This document shows positions 41,425 to 50,713 of a DNA stretch of 64,000 nucleotides, piece by piece. This DNA comes from a bacterium. GTDB taxonomy: Bacteria; Hydrothermota; Tepidihabitantia; SM23-42; JAOAFX01. The DNA is taken from assembly GCA_036382775.1 (NCBI GenBank), contig DASVHD010000049.1, positions 1-64,000 on the forward strand, in the 5' to 3' direction. The position numbers were made by a program, and so were the translations under genes. The notes under the pieces were generated by a model. That model saw only the letters and a list, made by a program, of their open reading frames with translations, had not been told where the DNA came from and searched no databases. Positions within the stretch are counted from its first letter, which is position 1. Each line of letters opens with the position of its first letter.

Positions 41425-43548
41425 TTATTTTAGCCAGATGATCTTGGACGTAGTGACGCTTTGGTCGGTTTGAACCGCCACAAAATAGATACCCTGCGCA
41501 AAGGGCTTCATGTCGATGGAGATCTCACTGCTGCCCCGGCACATGCCATGATCTGACTCGGCGATCACCTGTCCGGTAGAGTTGTAAATTTTTATCAACA
41601 CGGGCGTTTCATGCTGGAAATCGTAGCAGACCGCGCAGTTCTTATTGCGCGTAATCGCCGGAATGATCCTGATATGCGATGATGGCGCATTTGCTGCTTT
41701 GTGTTCTTCAGCGCCGATCGCACCCCAGTAACGGTTGTATGCCGTATCCGCGTTCGCCTGCAGGTCCGAAAGATTATCGCCTGCGAGCACGGCAAATGCT
41801 GCTATATAGGTCTGACCAGGCGTTAATGTGAATGGACCGCTTGAATTGCACGCCGTCCAGTCGTAGATCGTGTCGGTTGACGGCTGCTGGATAGTTCCGT
41901 TCATGAATTTGATAATCATGCTGTCGGGCAATCCATTTAGCGGGTAGACGTAGACCAAATGGCTAACCATCGACAGGTTGGCAGCGGGGACTGTCCGGGG
42001 AGGGTCCAGTATAGCCACACCGACATAAGGCGTGTTTTGAAAGAGCCAGGTTAACTTCCGAACGGGATCAGATGAACCCTGATCACTTGTTGCAACACCG
42101 ACGTCCCAGTCCATGAACAGAGCCGCGTAGAGATTAGTAATGGTCGCGCTGCCGCCATTGCGCAGCAAGTAGCGGACCGTCACGAAGTCGTTGGCTGTTG
42201 GATCATTATATGCCCAAGAAGATTGCTCGCACGCTAGCCCTATGAAGAACGGATGACCAGAGTCGTCAAACTGACCGGTCGCGTATTCATCATAACTGCC
42301 CGGGCCCGGCTCGCTCATTCTCATTGAACCATCGGGTACACTGGAAGTATGCCAGTCGTCGTCACAGGTCCCGCCCTTGAAATATCGGTCAATGCAGTAT
42401 GTCGCCGCGTTGCCGACTGCGAACGTGCCATAGAACAAATGACTTGCGCTGGCAACCGGGTAGCAAAATCCATCGCCGGCAATGGGTGCGTAAGCCGACA
42501 TGTAACCCAGCGTGCCGTAGCGAGTCATCGAGAGTTTAACATTACCGCAGTCATGCGTGATATAGTCGTTACCCGGGCCACCCGCGATAAGGCTGAAGTA
42601 AAGTGTATCCTGGTATCGCAGCGCGGACGTGATGATCATCGAAAAATCAATGACCGCGCCGAGGGGAGTTGAAGAACCAAGCGTTACGCCGAACGGATTG
42701 CTCAGGTTTTCAACCGTACCGCCGGCCGGGATGTTGCCCCAGGAACCGGCATTATCGTTGACCGTGACATAAGGTGATGAAGAAGCGAGCGTGCCAGCGG
42801 TATTGTTCGCTTGTGCTGTGCCGTAATTCTTCAGCAGCACGGTCAGGTTTGCATTTTCGCCCGGATCGAGGTACCCGTTATTATTTCCGGCCTGATCGTG
42901 GACCGTCTCGCTGAGGTTGTACAGGTAGATTCCGCTGACCGTGAAGTCAAGGATGATGTCGTCGGCGAAGACCTTCGCCGATTCGGTCGCCCCTCAGCAG
43001 TGGTAGGTAGTGTCAAAAAGCGAGACTTCGATCTGCTGTACGTCCGAGGGGTTGATACCCGGAAGATTGCCAAGTTCGGTATTGATATTGAAGGCGTAGG
43101 CATGCCACAATGAATCGGCTGCCGGAATGATATGCATGGTTGAGGTGTTCACCCATGGATTTTCAGTCGAGCGCGCACAGATCCTGGTAGAACCGATCCG
43201 GCTGCCGAATCTGTTTAGATACGTGAGCACCACAGCGGCACCGGTCCACGCGCTCGCGTGGTTATCGTAAGCGTAAAGCTTGGCATTGACCGAGAAATTG
43301 ACATTAGTGGACGGCAGTTCGACGACTTGCAGCAATGTAGCATAACCCGCGGCCGTGCCGACCTCGACACATGCTTCATAGTTGGGATCCGCATCAAAAG
43401 TGGTCGCCTGAGTGAAAGTCGCCGTGAGATTACTGGCGGTATCGATCCATCCGGTAGTAAAAGGCAATTCAAAGTCGCCGTTTACTGTGAGGTTGGACGC
43501 GCTGACAAAACATGCAGCTACGAGCAGGGCTGCCATGGATTTTACCAT
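41425..43548 (-). CDS. Secreted protein with sorting domain, interrupted by one in-frame UGA
   Basis: Read through, this is one 707-residue gene. The start has AAGGAGG upstream and a signal peptide (MVKSMAALLVAACFVSA). Residues ~18-200 resemble a galactose-binding-like domain (LTVNGDFELPFTTGWIDT ... VFADDIILDFTV). A CARDB-like domain (NNNGYLDPGENANLTVLLKN) follows, then an unrecognised ~350-residue region, and a degenerate FlgD-like tail (VLIKIYNSTGQVI ... FAQGIYFVAVQ). A TGA at 42996-42994 interrupts the first domain between Cys and Gly (YHC-stop-GATES); both sides are in the same frame and otherwise intact. It could be a nonsense mutation, a sequence error or recoding. If not read through, the products are 184 residues and an unexpressed remainder. 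Confidence 0.75.
42962..42981 (-). promoter_or_regulatory. SECIS-like hairpin after the in-frame UGA
   Basis: On the minus strand TCGGCGAA (42981-42974) and TTCGCCGA (42969-42962) form a perfect 8-bp stem with the 4-nt loop GGTC. The stem begins 12 nt and the loop 20 nt after the TGA. Bacterial SECIS elements lie at such distances and need G and U in the apical loop. Selenoprotein status is unproven. Confidence 0.3.
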
Positions 43549-43625
43549 ACATCCTCCTTTTGGTCGTTTAACGTGAAATTATCCATTACCAATATCTTAA
43601 AAACCTTAAATAACAAATATACTTA

Positions 43626-43653
43626 AGTATAATACAAATTCATTGGTTGTCAA
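43626..43653 (-). promoter_or_regulatory. Promoter of the UGA-interrupted gene
   Basis: Minus strand TTGACA (43648-43653), 16 nt, TATACT (43626-43631), with a leader of about 70 nt. Nothing else is seen in 43654-43782. Confidence 0.65.
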
Positions 43654-43782
43654 GTATTAAATTGATCTTCCCGGTGAGGGCGCCGAAGGTCAGAGATACA
43701 AGAACTATAAAAACGGTAATCTATTTCCTGACACCAGGCGAAATATTAACGGTATTTTTAAAAATCAAAGACTTAACCGGTA

Positions 43783-45291
43783 TTATTTAGTCGCTTTCGC
43801 CCGCTCCTCCTGTGACATTTTCGCCAGGAGCTCAACCTCTTTTACATCAAGCTTCAATCCCTGTGCAATCCTGGTTCCGTATTCAGGATCAACCTTGTAG
43901 AAAAGCGCTGTTTGGCGGATCTGAATACGTTTTTGCGCCTTACCTAAATGGTCAACGATATTCCCGATCAAGTGCTCCCGGTCCTCATCGGTCATGACTT
44001 TACGATAGAGGTCACCGGCTTGCACAAAATCGTCGTTGGGATGGACATAAGGTTGCCGGGCGCCTTTGCCGGAAAATTCAAGTGACGGTTCTGCCATCTC
44101 CGGCTGTGGTTGGGGACCTTCAAAGCTGTTTGGGTAGTAATTCGGACCACCGCCGCCGTTTTCATCCACCCGCATAGCGCCGTCACGCTGATAGTTATTG
44201 GCCATGACTCCTTTTGGCGAGTTGACCGGTATCAAGTGGTAGTTTGGACCCAGACGGTAACGATGGGCGTCATGATAGAAAATGATCCGACCCTGCAGCA
44301 TCTTATCGGGAGAAGGACCGATCCCCGGGACAAAGTTGCCAGGGCAAAAAGCCGATTGTTCCACCTCGGCAAAGTAATTTTGCGGGTTCCGGTTGAGTAC
44401 CATGCGGCCCACCGGAATGACCGGGAAATCGCCGTGGGGCAGAACCTTGGTCACGTCGAAGGGATTGAACTTGTAGTCTTTGGTTTGTTCGGATTTCATG
44501 ATCTGGATCTGCACGTCCCAGGCCGGATATTCACCACGTTTGATCGCCTGAAATAAATCGTCGGTCGCGATATCGGGGTTCTCGCCGGCAAGGCGTGACG
44601 CCTCTTGCCGGTTGTAATTTTGGATGCCCTGCGCAGTCTTAAAATGAATTTTCACCCAGAAATATTCACCTTTCGCGTTCCACCACTTAAAGGTGTGACC
44701 GCCAAAACCATGCATGTGGCGGTAACTCTTAGGCGTACCGCGGTCTGAGAAGAGGATCGTAACCTGATGTATTGATTCCGGGGTAAGAGAGAGAAAATCC
44801 CAGAACATATCCGGGTCTTTGGCATTCGTAGCGGGATTGCGTTTCTGGGTATGAATGAAATCGGGGAATTTGATGACATCGCGGATAAAGAAAACTGGTG
44901 TGTTATTGCCTACTATATCGTAATTTCCTTCTTCCGTGTATAATTTTACGGCAAACCCGCGGGGATCGCGCGCTGTATCCGCCGAGCCTTTTTCTCCGCC
45001 GACCGTGGAAAACCTGGCAAAAACTTCGGTACGCTTGCCGATTTCGGACAGGAATTTTGCCCGGGTGTATTTCGTAACGTCATGCATGACCTCGAAATAT
45101 CCGCCCGCGCCCGCGCCCTTAGCGTGCACAACGCGCTCGGGGATCCGTTCGCGGTTGAAGTGGGCGAGTTTTTCGGCAAGGTGGATGTCTTCAAGTATGG
45201 TGGGTCCTGGGATACCGACGGTTATGCTGTCCTGGTCATTATCGACCGGTCTCCCAAAATTAGTAGTCAGTTTTTTTTGTTCTTTTGCCAT
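43783..45291 (-). CDS. katA: Heme catalase
   Basis: 502 residues, a small-subunit monofunctional catalase that dismutates hydrogen peroxide. The distal His is in [16 protein letters not shown], the distal Asn in [14 protein letters not shown], and the heme-ligating Tyr in [33 protein letters not shown] is the conserved heme pocket. Length matches clade 3 enzymes. It follows perR by 70 nt, with AGGAGG before the ATG, so it is expected to be de-repressed by peroxide. Confidence 0.97.
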   Translation of the reverse strand: MAKEQKKLTTNFGRPVDNDQDSITVGIPGPTILEDIHLAEKLAHFNRERIPERVVHAKGAGAGGYFEVMHDVTKYTRAKFLSEIGKRTEVFARFSTVGGEKGSADTARDPRGFAVKLYTEEGNYDIVGNNTPVFFIRDVIKFPDFIHTQKRNPATNAKDPDMFWDFLSLTPESIHQVTILFSDRGTPKSYRHMHGFGGHTFKWWNAKGEYFWVKIHFKTAQGIQNYNRQEASRLAGENPDIATDDLFQAIKRGEYPAWDVQIQIMKSEQTKDYKFNPFDVTKVLPHGDFPVIPVGRMVLNRNPQNYFAEVEQSAFCPGNFVPGIGPSPDKMLQGRIIFYHDAHRYRLGPNYHLIPVNSPKGVMANNYQRDGAMRVDENGGGGPNYYPNSFEGPQPQPEMAEPSLEFSGKGARQPYVHPNDDFVQAGDLYRKVMTDEDREHLIGNIVDHLGKAQKRIQIRQTALFYKVDPEYGTRIAQGLKLDVKEVELLAKMSQEERAKATK

Positions 45292-45361
45292 GGTATACCT
45301 CCTTATATTTTATTTATTTGGCAAACAGAAGAGACAAGAAATAAACAATTGTTCGGGCGTA

Positions 45362-45814
45362 TCATGGACAGGCTTTCGCCTTATTGCGGCACCTATCACA
45401 TAATCCTTCCAAGTACACCTTTTTTCTTGAAACGAAACATTTTTCTGCGATTTCCTCAGGAACTTTGATATTATCGTAGGCTGTATTATAAAAATCGATT
45501 ATTCTACTGCATTTAAGGCAGCGGAAATGATGATGCGGTTTAGTATCGGGATCAAAACGTTTGGGATCCCCGGATGCTTCTACAATGCGCGCAAGGCCAA
45601 TTTTTGTGAATGTGATAAGAGTACTGTTTACGGTCCCCAGAGAAACGCTCGGGAACTTGTTTTTGATTTGCCTGTAAATTTCAGTCGCCGAAGGGTGTTT
45701 GTCGGATGCTGACAGCTTTTTGTAAATAGCGATACGCTGCGGCGTGATCCTCAAACCATGCCCATGACAGCATTTTTTAAACGCCTGGAGCTTTTCTTTT
45801 ATATCGATATCCAT
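45362..45814 (-). CDS. perR: Fur-family peroxide regulator, PerR-like
   Basis: 150 residues. The winged-helix part reads LRITPQRIAIYKKLSASDKH and FPSVSLGTVNSTLITFTKIG. Metal-sensing residues fit PerR: His in DKHPSA, Asp in KRFDPDT and the HHHF cluster. Two CxxC pairs (CLKC and CDRC) hold the structural zinc. The Asp in place of Fur's Glu and linkage to katA favour PerR over Fur or Zur. It probably represses itself and katA. Confidence 0.9.
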   Translation of the reverse strand: MDIDIKEKLQAFKKCCHGHGLRITPQRIAIYKKLSASDKHPSATEIYRQIKNKFPSVSLGTVNSTLITFTKIGLARIVEASGDPKRFDPDTKPHHHFRCLKCSRIIDFYNTAYDNIKVPEEIAEKCFVSRKKVYLEGLCDRCRNKAKACP

Positions 45815-45848
45815 TTCAGCGTCAGCGATCTCCTTATTAATACCTGCT

Positions 45849-45877
45849 ATTATATAGTAATTACTTCAATTTGTCAA
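45849..45877 (-). promoter_or_regulatory. perR-katA promoter with palindromic candidate operator
   Basis: Minus strand TTGACA (45872-45877), 17 nt, TATAAT (45849-45854). The palindrome AGTAATTACT (45856-45865) lies inside the spacer, a position where a PerR dimer would block polymerase. It is only loosely like the TTATAATNATTATAA PerR box. Confidence 0.55.
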
Positions 45878-45915
45878 GGGGTGAAATGCATGACAGGTGT
45901 ATTTTTCTTAAAAGG

Positions 45916-45943
45916 TTGACTTTATTTAAAAAGCTCATATAAT
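45916..45943 (+). promoter_or_regulatory. mgtA promoter
   Basis: TTGACT (45916-45921), 16 nt, TATAAT (45938-45943), about 70 nt of leader before the ATG at 46021. It diverges from perR; no metal riboswitch was recognised in the leader. Confidence 0.65.
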
Positions 45944-46020
45944 ACGATAACAAAAAATGTTTAGAAATGCCAAAAAACGTTTCCGCTCTGTAATACTGGA
46001 AAGGGCAAAGATAACAAAAC

Positions 46021-48543
46021 ATGGATGAAGGCATACAAGAATTTGGGCGCCTATCATTGCGCGATTTATTGCAACAACTAAAAACGGCGCCGGAAGGTCT
46101 CACTAGTGAGGAAGCCCAAAAACGCTACGCCGGTAATCGGGCAAATTTACTAAAAACAAAAAAGCGGCCGGACGACCTCACCATTTTTCTCTCCCAGTTT
46201 AAAAGTCCGATCATCCTTATCCTCCTCTTTGCCGTATTGTTGTCATACTTTCTGCATGAGCACATCGATGCCCTGATCATTTTGATAATAGTCATGGTAA
46301 GCGGGTTCCTGGGATTCTGGCAAGAGCGGGGAGCGTCCCGGGCAGTAGAAAAATTGCTGTCGGTAGTTCAAATAAAACCTGAGGTGCTGCGCGACAGTCA
46401 GGTAAAAGAAATCCCGATCGACGAGGTTGTCCCGGGCGATATTATCTTGCTTAAAGCCGGTGATGTGATCCCCGCAGATTGCCGGCTCCTGGAATCGAAA
46501 GACCTGTTCATTAATGAAGCAACTTTGACCGGCGAAACCTATCCGGTTGAAAAGGAAGCTAAGGAGCTGACCTCGGAAACATTGCCCGGGCCGCAAGTAA
46601 ACACGCTTCTTATGGGTACCAATGTCGTCAGCGGAACAGCCCGGGCCGTCGTTGTTTATACTGGCAAAGAAACCGAATTCGGCAAAATTTCCGCGCGGCT
46701 GCGGCTGCGGCCGCCCGAGACCGAATTTGAACGCGGGGTAAGGCGATTCGGCTATTTATTGATGGAGATAACGCTTTTATTAGTGATCGCAATCTTCGCC
46801 ATCAATGTATTTTTGGCCCGGCCCGTCCTTGATTCTTTTCTCTTCTCTCTGGCCTTGGCTATTGGCTTGACGCCGCAGCTTTTACCGGCCATTATCAGCG
46901 TGAACCTTGCCCATGGGGCTAAAGCTATGGCTAAGAAAAAAGTAATTATCAAGCGTCTCGCCTCGATTGAAAACTTCGGGAGCATGGACGTGCTCTGTTC
47001 CGACAAAACCGGCACGCTCACTGAAGGCGTTGTGGAGTTAAACGCCGGTCTTAATGTAATTGGCCAGGATAGTGAGAAAGCACTTTTTTATGCTTTTCTC
47101 AACGCTTCTTTTGAAACCGGTTTAGCCAATCCTATTGATGTAGCAATACGTAAGGCAAGAGAGTTCGACATCTCGGACTGCAGAAAACTGGACGAGGTGC
47201 CTTACGATTTCGTTCGCAAAAGACTCAGCATTCTATTGTCAAAAGATAAAACTCACCTGATGATCACCAAAGGCGCGCTTGCGAATGTCCTGGCTATTTG
47301 TTCCTCGGCCGAGGTCCCGGCAGAGGGAATTGTAGATATGACAAGGGTGCAGGACCAGATCCAAAAACTATTCGAAACCTATAGTAATCGCGGTAATCGC
47401 GTATTGGGCATTGCTTATCGTCTTATGGGCGAACAAACGATCATTACCAAAGAAAGCGAAACCGACATGATCTTCCTTGGTTTGATCGTGTTCTTTGATC
47501 CGCCCAAACCTCAAATCGCTGAGACCATCGGGCAATTGGAAAAGTTGGGTATTACGCTTAAAATAATCACCGGCGATAACCGGCTTGTTGCCTTCAATAT
47601 GGCTCAAAAAATAGGCTTGGGAGACGCTGAAATCCTCACCGGCTCAGACCTTCATCAAATGACCGACGAGGCACTTACTCTGGTTGTGTCAGATACCCGG
47701 GTTTTTGCCGAAATTGAACCAAATCAAAAAGAACGGATCATTCTGGCACTCAAGAAGTCAAGCCATGTAGTCGGATTTATCGGCGACGGTCTTAATGACG
47801 TCTCAGCGCTCCATACGGCTGATGTTGGCATTTCAGTTGACAGCGGTGTGGATGCCGCCAAGGATGCGGCTGATATTGTCCTGTTAGAAAAAGATTTGGG
47901 GGTCCTCAGCCAGGGTGTTCAGGAAGGGAGAAGCACTTTTGCCAATACGCTCAAGTATGTCTTCATGGCAACGAGCGCTAATTTCGGCAATATGTTCAGC
48001 CTGGCGGGCGCATCTGTCTTTCTGCGTTTCCTGCCCCTGCTGCCTAAACAGATTTTGCTCCTTAATTTATTGACCGATTTCCCGGAGATGACTATCGCGA
48101 CCGATCGCGTCGACAGGCAAATGGTCGATGAACCCAGACGCTGGAACATCAGCTTCATCCGCAAGTTCATGATCGTTTTTGGACTTTTGAGTTCCGTATT
48201 TGATTATTTGACCTTTGGAGTTCTATTATTCATGCTGCAGGCATCACCGGCCCAGTTCCGAACCGGCTGGTTTTTGGAGTCAATCGTATCAGCCGCGGTG
48301 ATCGTGCTGGTTATCCGGACCCGCAAGCCTTTTTTCAAAAGTATTCCCGGTTCATATCTAATATTTGCAACCTTCATGGTCATTGGGATTGCTTTTCTTA
48401 TCGCGTTCACACCGATTGGGAAATTGTTCGGTTTTGGTCCGCTGCCCAGTTCTTTTCTTATATTATTGGGGATCGTAATGGTTCTCTATATCATTATCGC
48501 GGAGATAATAAAAAAAATATTTTACAAAGCGGTTAAATTTTAA
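46021..48543 (+). CDS. mgtA: Magnesium-transporting P-type ATPase (type IIIB)
   Basis: 840 residues, inner membrane. It imports Mg2+ using ATP. The actuator motif is INEATLTGETYPVEKEA, the phosphorylation motif CSDKTGTLTEG, and the hinge FIGDGLNDVSALHTADVGIS. LLLNLLTDFPEMTIATDRVD and PRRWNISFIRKFMIVFGLLS in the C-terminal membrane part are characteristic of MgtA/MgtB. It is slightly shorter than the ~900 of enterobacterial MgtA because the N-terminus is short. Confidence 0.9.
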   Translation: MDEGIQEFGRLSLRDLLQQLKTAPEGLTSEEAQKRYAGNRANLLKTKKRPDDLTIFLSQFKSPIILILLFAVLLSYFLHEHIDALIILIIVMVSGFLGFWQERGASRAVEKLLSVVQIKPEVLRDSQVKEIPIDEVVPGDIILLKAGDVIPADCRLLESKDLFINEATLTGETYPVEKEAKELTSETLPGPQVNTLLMGTNVVSGTARAVVVYTGKETEFGKISARLRLRPPETEFERGVRRFGYLLMEITLLLVIAIFAINVFLARPVLDSFLFSLALAIGLTPQLLPAIISVNLAHGAKAMAKKKVIIKRLASIENFGSMDVLCSDKTGTLTEGVVELNAGLNVIGQDSEKALFYAFLNASFETGLANPIDVAIRKAREFDISDCRKLDEVPYDFVRKRLSILLSKDKTHLMITKGALANVLAICSSAEVPAEGIVDMTRVQDQIQKLFETYSNRGNRVLGIAYRLMGEQTIITKESETDMIFLGLIVFFDPPKPQIAETIGQLEKLGITLKIITGDNRLVAFNMAQKIGLGDAEILTGSDLHQMTDEALTLVVSDTRVFAEIEPNQKERIILALKKSSHVVGFIGDGLNDVSALHTADVGISVDSGVDAAKDAADIVLLEKDLGVLSQGVQEGRSTFANTLKYVFMATSANFGNMFSLAGASVFLRFLPLLPKQILLLNLLTDFPEMTIATDRVDRQMVDEPRRWNISFIRKFMIVFGLLSSVFDYLTFGVLLFMLQASPAQFRTGWFLESIVSAAVIVLVIRTRKPFFKSIPGSYLIFATFMVIGIAFLIAFTPIGKLFGFGPLPSSFLILLGIVMVLYIIIAEIIKKIFYKAVKF

Positions 48544-48629
48544 GGTAACGAAAATCTATTACAGTGATCCATGGGTATTACGATTGACTTTATTCCGCAA
48601 TCCAATATACTAAATGGAGAGAACGTGAA

Positions 48630-48701
48630 ATGTTTATATCGCTAAAAAAAGACGATGTGGTTCCGTCGGAACCGATGGCAGAACTGGCAAGGAAACAGTA
48701 A
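48630..48701 (+). CDS. Possible 23-codon leader peptide before priA
   Basis: MFISLKKDDVVPSEPMAELA and three further codons, ending TAATAA, with GGAGAG upstream. It ends 6 nt before the priA start. It could be a coupled leader peptide or chance; no family is recognised. The remaining part of 48544-48707 holds nothing else. Confidence 0.3.
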   Translation: MFISLKKDDVVPSEPMAELARKQ

Positions 48702-48707
48702 TAACCA

Positions 48708-50702
48708 ATGCTGGTCGACGTCGCGATCCCGAAGACGAAATTCGATTTTCTGACCTACGAGACCGATGAGAAAATAGCAGTCGGCGACCTGGTTCTCGTG
48801 CCGCTCAGGCAGAAGGACCGCCACGGCATCGTAGTCAGGACCAATGTCAGCCGGAGCGTGCGGGGTATTAGAAGCATCAAAAGCGTAGTTCACTCCGCAT
48901 TCTTGTCCGGTTCGTTGATAAAGTTGTACCAGTGGATCGCCGAATACTATATGGGAACGCTGGGCGAGGTCATGACCCTCGCTATGCCGGCCGGTGTGCT
49001 TGACATGGATGCCGCGGATGAACACACAATTACTCAGCAACCTCCACCGACTGTCGACCGGCATAAAACGCTCAAACTTACCGACCAGCAGAAACAGGCG
49101 CTGGACGAGATCACCGGCGCGTTGAGAAATGATAGATACTGCACATTCCTTCTCTGGGGTGTCACGAGCAGCGGCAAAACAGAGGTCTATATCCGAGCTG
49201 TGCAGGAGGTGCTGGAGCATGGAGGCCGTGCGCTGGTCCTGGTCCCGGAAATATCGATGACCCCGCTCCTGCTTAACCGCTTCGCCGAAAGATTTGGCAC
49301 CCAGGCGGCCACGATCCATTCCTCGCTGACCGCGAACGCCAGGAGAACGCTATGGAATATGATAAAGAACGGCGTCTATAGAGTGGTGATCGGTCCCCGT
49401 TCGTCGATCTTCCTGCCCATCCCAGATCTCAAGATCATTATCGTCGATGAGGAACATGACCAGTCCTACAAGGAACACCAGCGGACCGTGCGGTATAACG
49501 CGCGGGATACGGCGGTGATGAAAGGCAGCATCGAAGGGATCAGCGTCGTGCTTGGGAGCGCGACGCCGCAGATCGAGACGTTTCACAACGCAGCGGTCGG
49601 GAAGTACCGGTTATTGAAGCTGGAAAACCGGATCGACAACCGACCCATGCCAGTGATCGAGATCATTGATGTCCGCAACGAGCATCACAAATATATTTCC
49701 AGCCGCCTGGAGCAGAAGCTGGCAGAGACCATCTCGAGCCGCGAACAGGTTATCCTCTTTTTGAACCGCCGGGGATATGCGCCCAATCTTATATGCCCGA
49801 ACTGCGGTTTTATCGCGCAATGCCCGCTCTGCAAGCTGCCCATGGTCAGTCACCGAAGCGCCAGACCAGGCAAGCCGTCATATCTATCCTGCCACACCTG
49901 CGACCACCGCAGCCGCCTGGTGTCGGTTTGTCCCCGGTGTGGGAAGAAAACACTGCTTTATAAAGGGGCCGGGACCCAGCGTATAGAGGAACTGGTGCGG
50001 CGGTTGATCAACCGTATGCCCAGGCAGCCTGATGACGAGCCCTATTCTGCCGTCCGCATGGACCGTGATTCGGTCCGCAAGAGGGGAGAAGCGGACCGGA
50101 TCCTGCACACATTGGAGACCGGCGAAGCGCAGATCCTGATCGGCACGCAGCTCGTGACCAAAGGGCTCGATTTTCCTGAAGTGACGCTCGTGGGCGTGAT
50201 CAACGCCGATACGGTTCTCAACTTACCTGACTTCAGGAGCGGGGAACGGACATTCCAGCTACTGACACAGGTTGCGGGCCGGGCCGGGAGGGGAGAAAAG
50301 CCCGGCACTGTACTCGTCCAGACCTTTCATCCGGAACAGTACTCGATCATTTTCGGGCAGCTGCAAAATTACCCTAACTTTTTCGCCCAGGAAATGCAGT
50401 TAAGAAAGGAACTTGAGTTTCCGCCTTATACCAAACTTGTTTTGTTAAGACTGAAAGGGAAAAAGGAGGAACGCGTTTGGCATGAAGCACGACGTTTGTA
50501 TGAACGGATCCAGAATGTACAGGGTTTGAAGATCTACGGTCCAAACAATTCGTATTATTACCGCATACGAGATGATTTCAGGGTATTTATTCTGCTTAAG
50601 GCTTTTTCAAAGTTTAACAGGAAAAGGATTGAATTTTTGAGAGAAATTGACCTGCGGGATGTGATTCTTGAGATCGATGTCGATCCTCTGGATATTTGCT
50701 AA
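48708..50702 (+). CDS. priA: Primosomal protein N' (PriA helicase)
   Basis: 664 residues. PriA restarts stalled replication forks. The N-terminal 3'-DNA-end-binding domain (VDVAIPKTKFDFLTYETDE) is followed by Walker A LWGVTSSGKTEVYIRAVQEV and DEEHD (motif II). Eight Cys for two zinc ions lie in CPNCGFIAQCPLC and CHTC ... CPRCG, and ILIGTQLVTKGLDFPEVTLV and QVAGRAGRGEKPG are motifs V and VI. It is convergent with the GT2 fusion gene, 11 nt apart. Confidence 0.96.
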   Translation: MLVDVAIPKTKFDFLTYETDEKIAVGDLVLVPLRQKDRHGIVVRTNVSRSVRGIRSIKSVVHSAFLSGSLIKLYQWIAEYYMGTLGEVMTLAMPAGVLDMDAADEHTITQQPPPTVDRHKTLKLTDQQKQALDEITGALRNDRYCTFLLWGVTSSGKTEVYIRAVQEVLEHGGRALVLVPEISMTPLLLNRFAERFGTQAATIHSSLTANARRTLWNMIKNGVYRVVIGPRSSIFLPIPDLKIIIVDEEHDQSYKEHQRTVRYNARDTAVMKGSIEGISVVLGSATPQIETFHNAAVGKYRLLKLENRIDNRPMPVIEIIDVRNEHHKYISSRLEQKLAETISSREQVILFLNRRGYAPNLICPNCGFIAQCPLCKLPMVSHRSARPGKPSYLSCHTCDHRSRLVSVCPRCGKKTLLYKGAGTQRIEELVRRLINRMPRQPDDEPYSAVRMDRDSVRKRGEADRILHTLETGEAQILIGTQLVTKGLDFPEVTLVGVINADTVLNLPDFRSGERTFQLLTQVAGRAGRGEKPGTVLVQTFHPEQYSIIFGQLQNYPNFFAQEMQLRKELEFPPYTKLVLLRLKGKKEERVWHEARRLYERIQNVQGLKIYGPNNSYYYRIRDDFRVFILLKAFSKFNRKRIEFLREIDLRDVILEIDVDPLDIC

Positions 50703-50713
50703 GTGCGACCGGA

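Noticed and set aside
42994-42996. UGA as a sense codon (for example Gly) genome-wide
   Set aside because: Several intact genes here (kdpA, kdpC, kdpD, the GIY-YIG gene, GT4, TPR) end in TGA at the expected family length.
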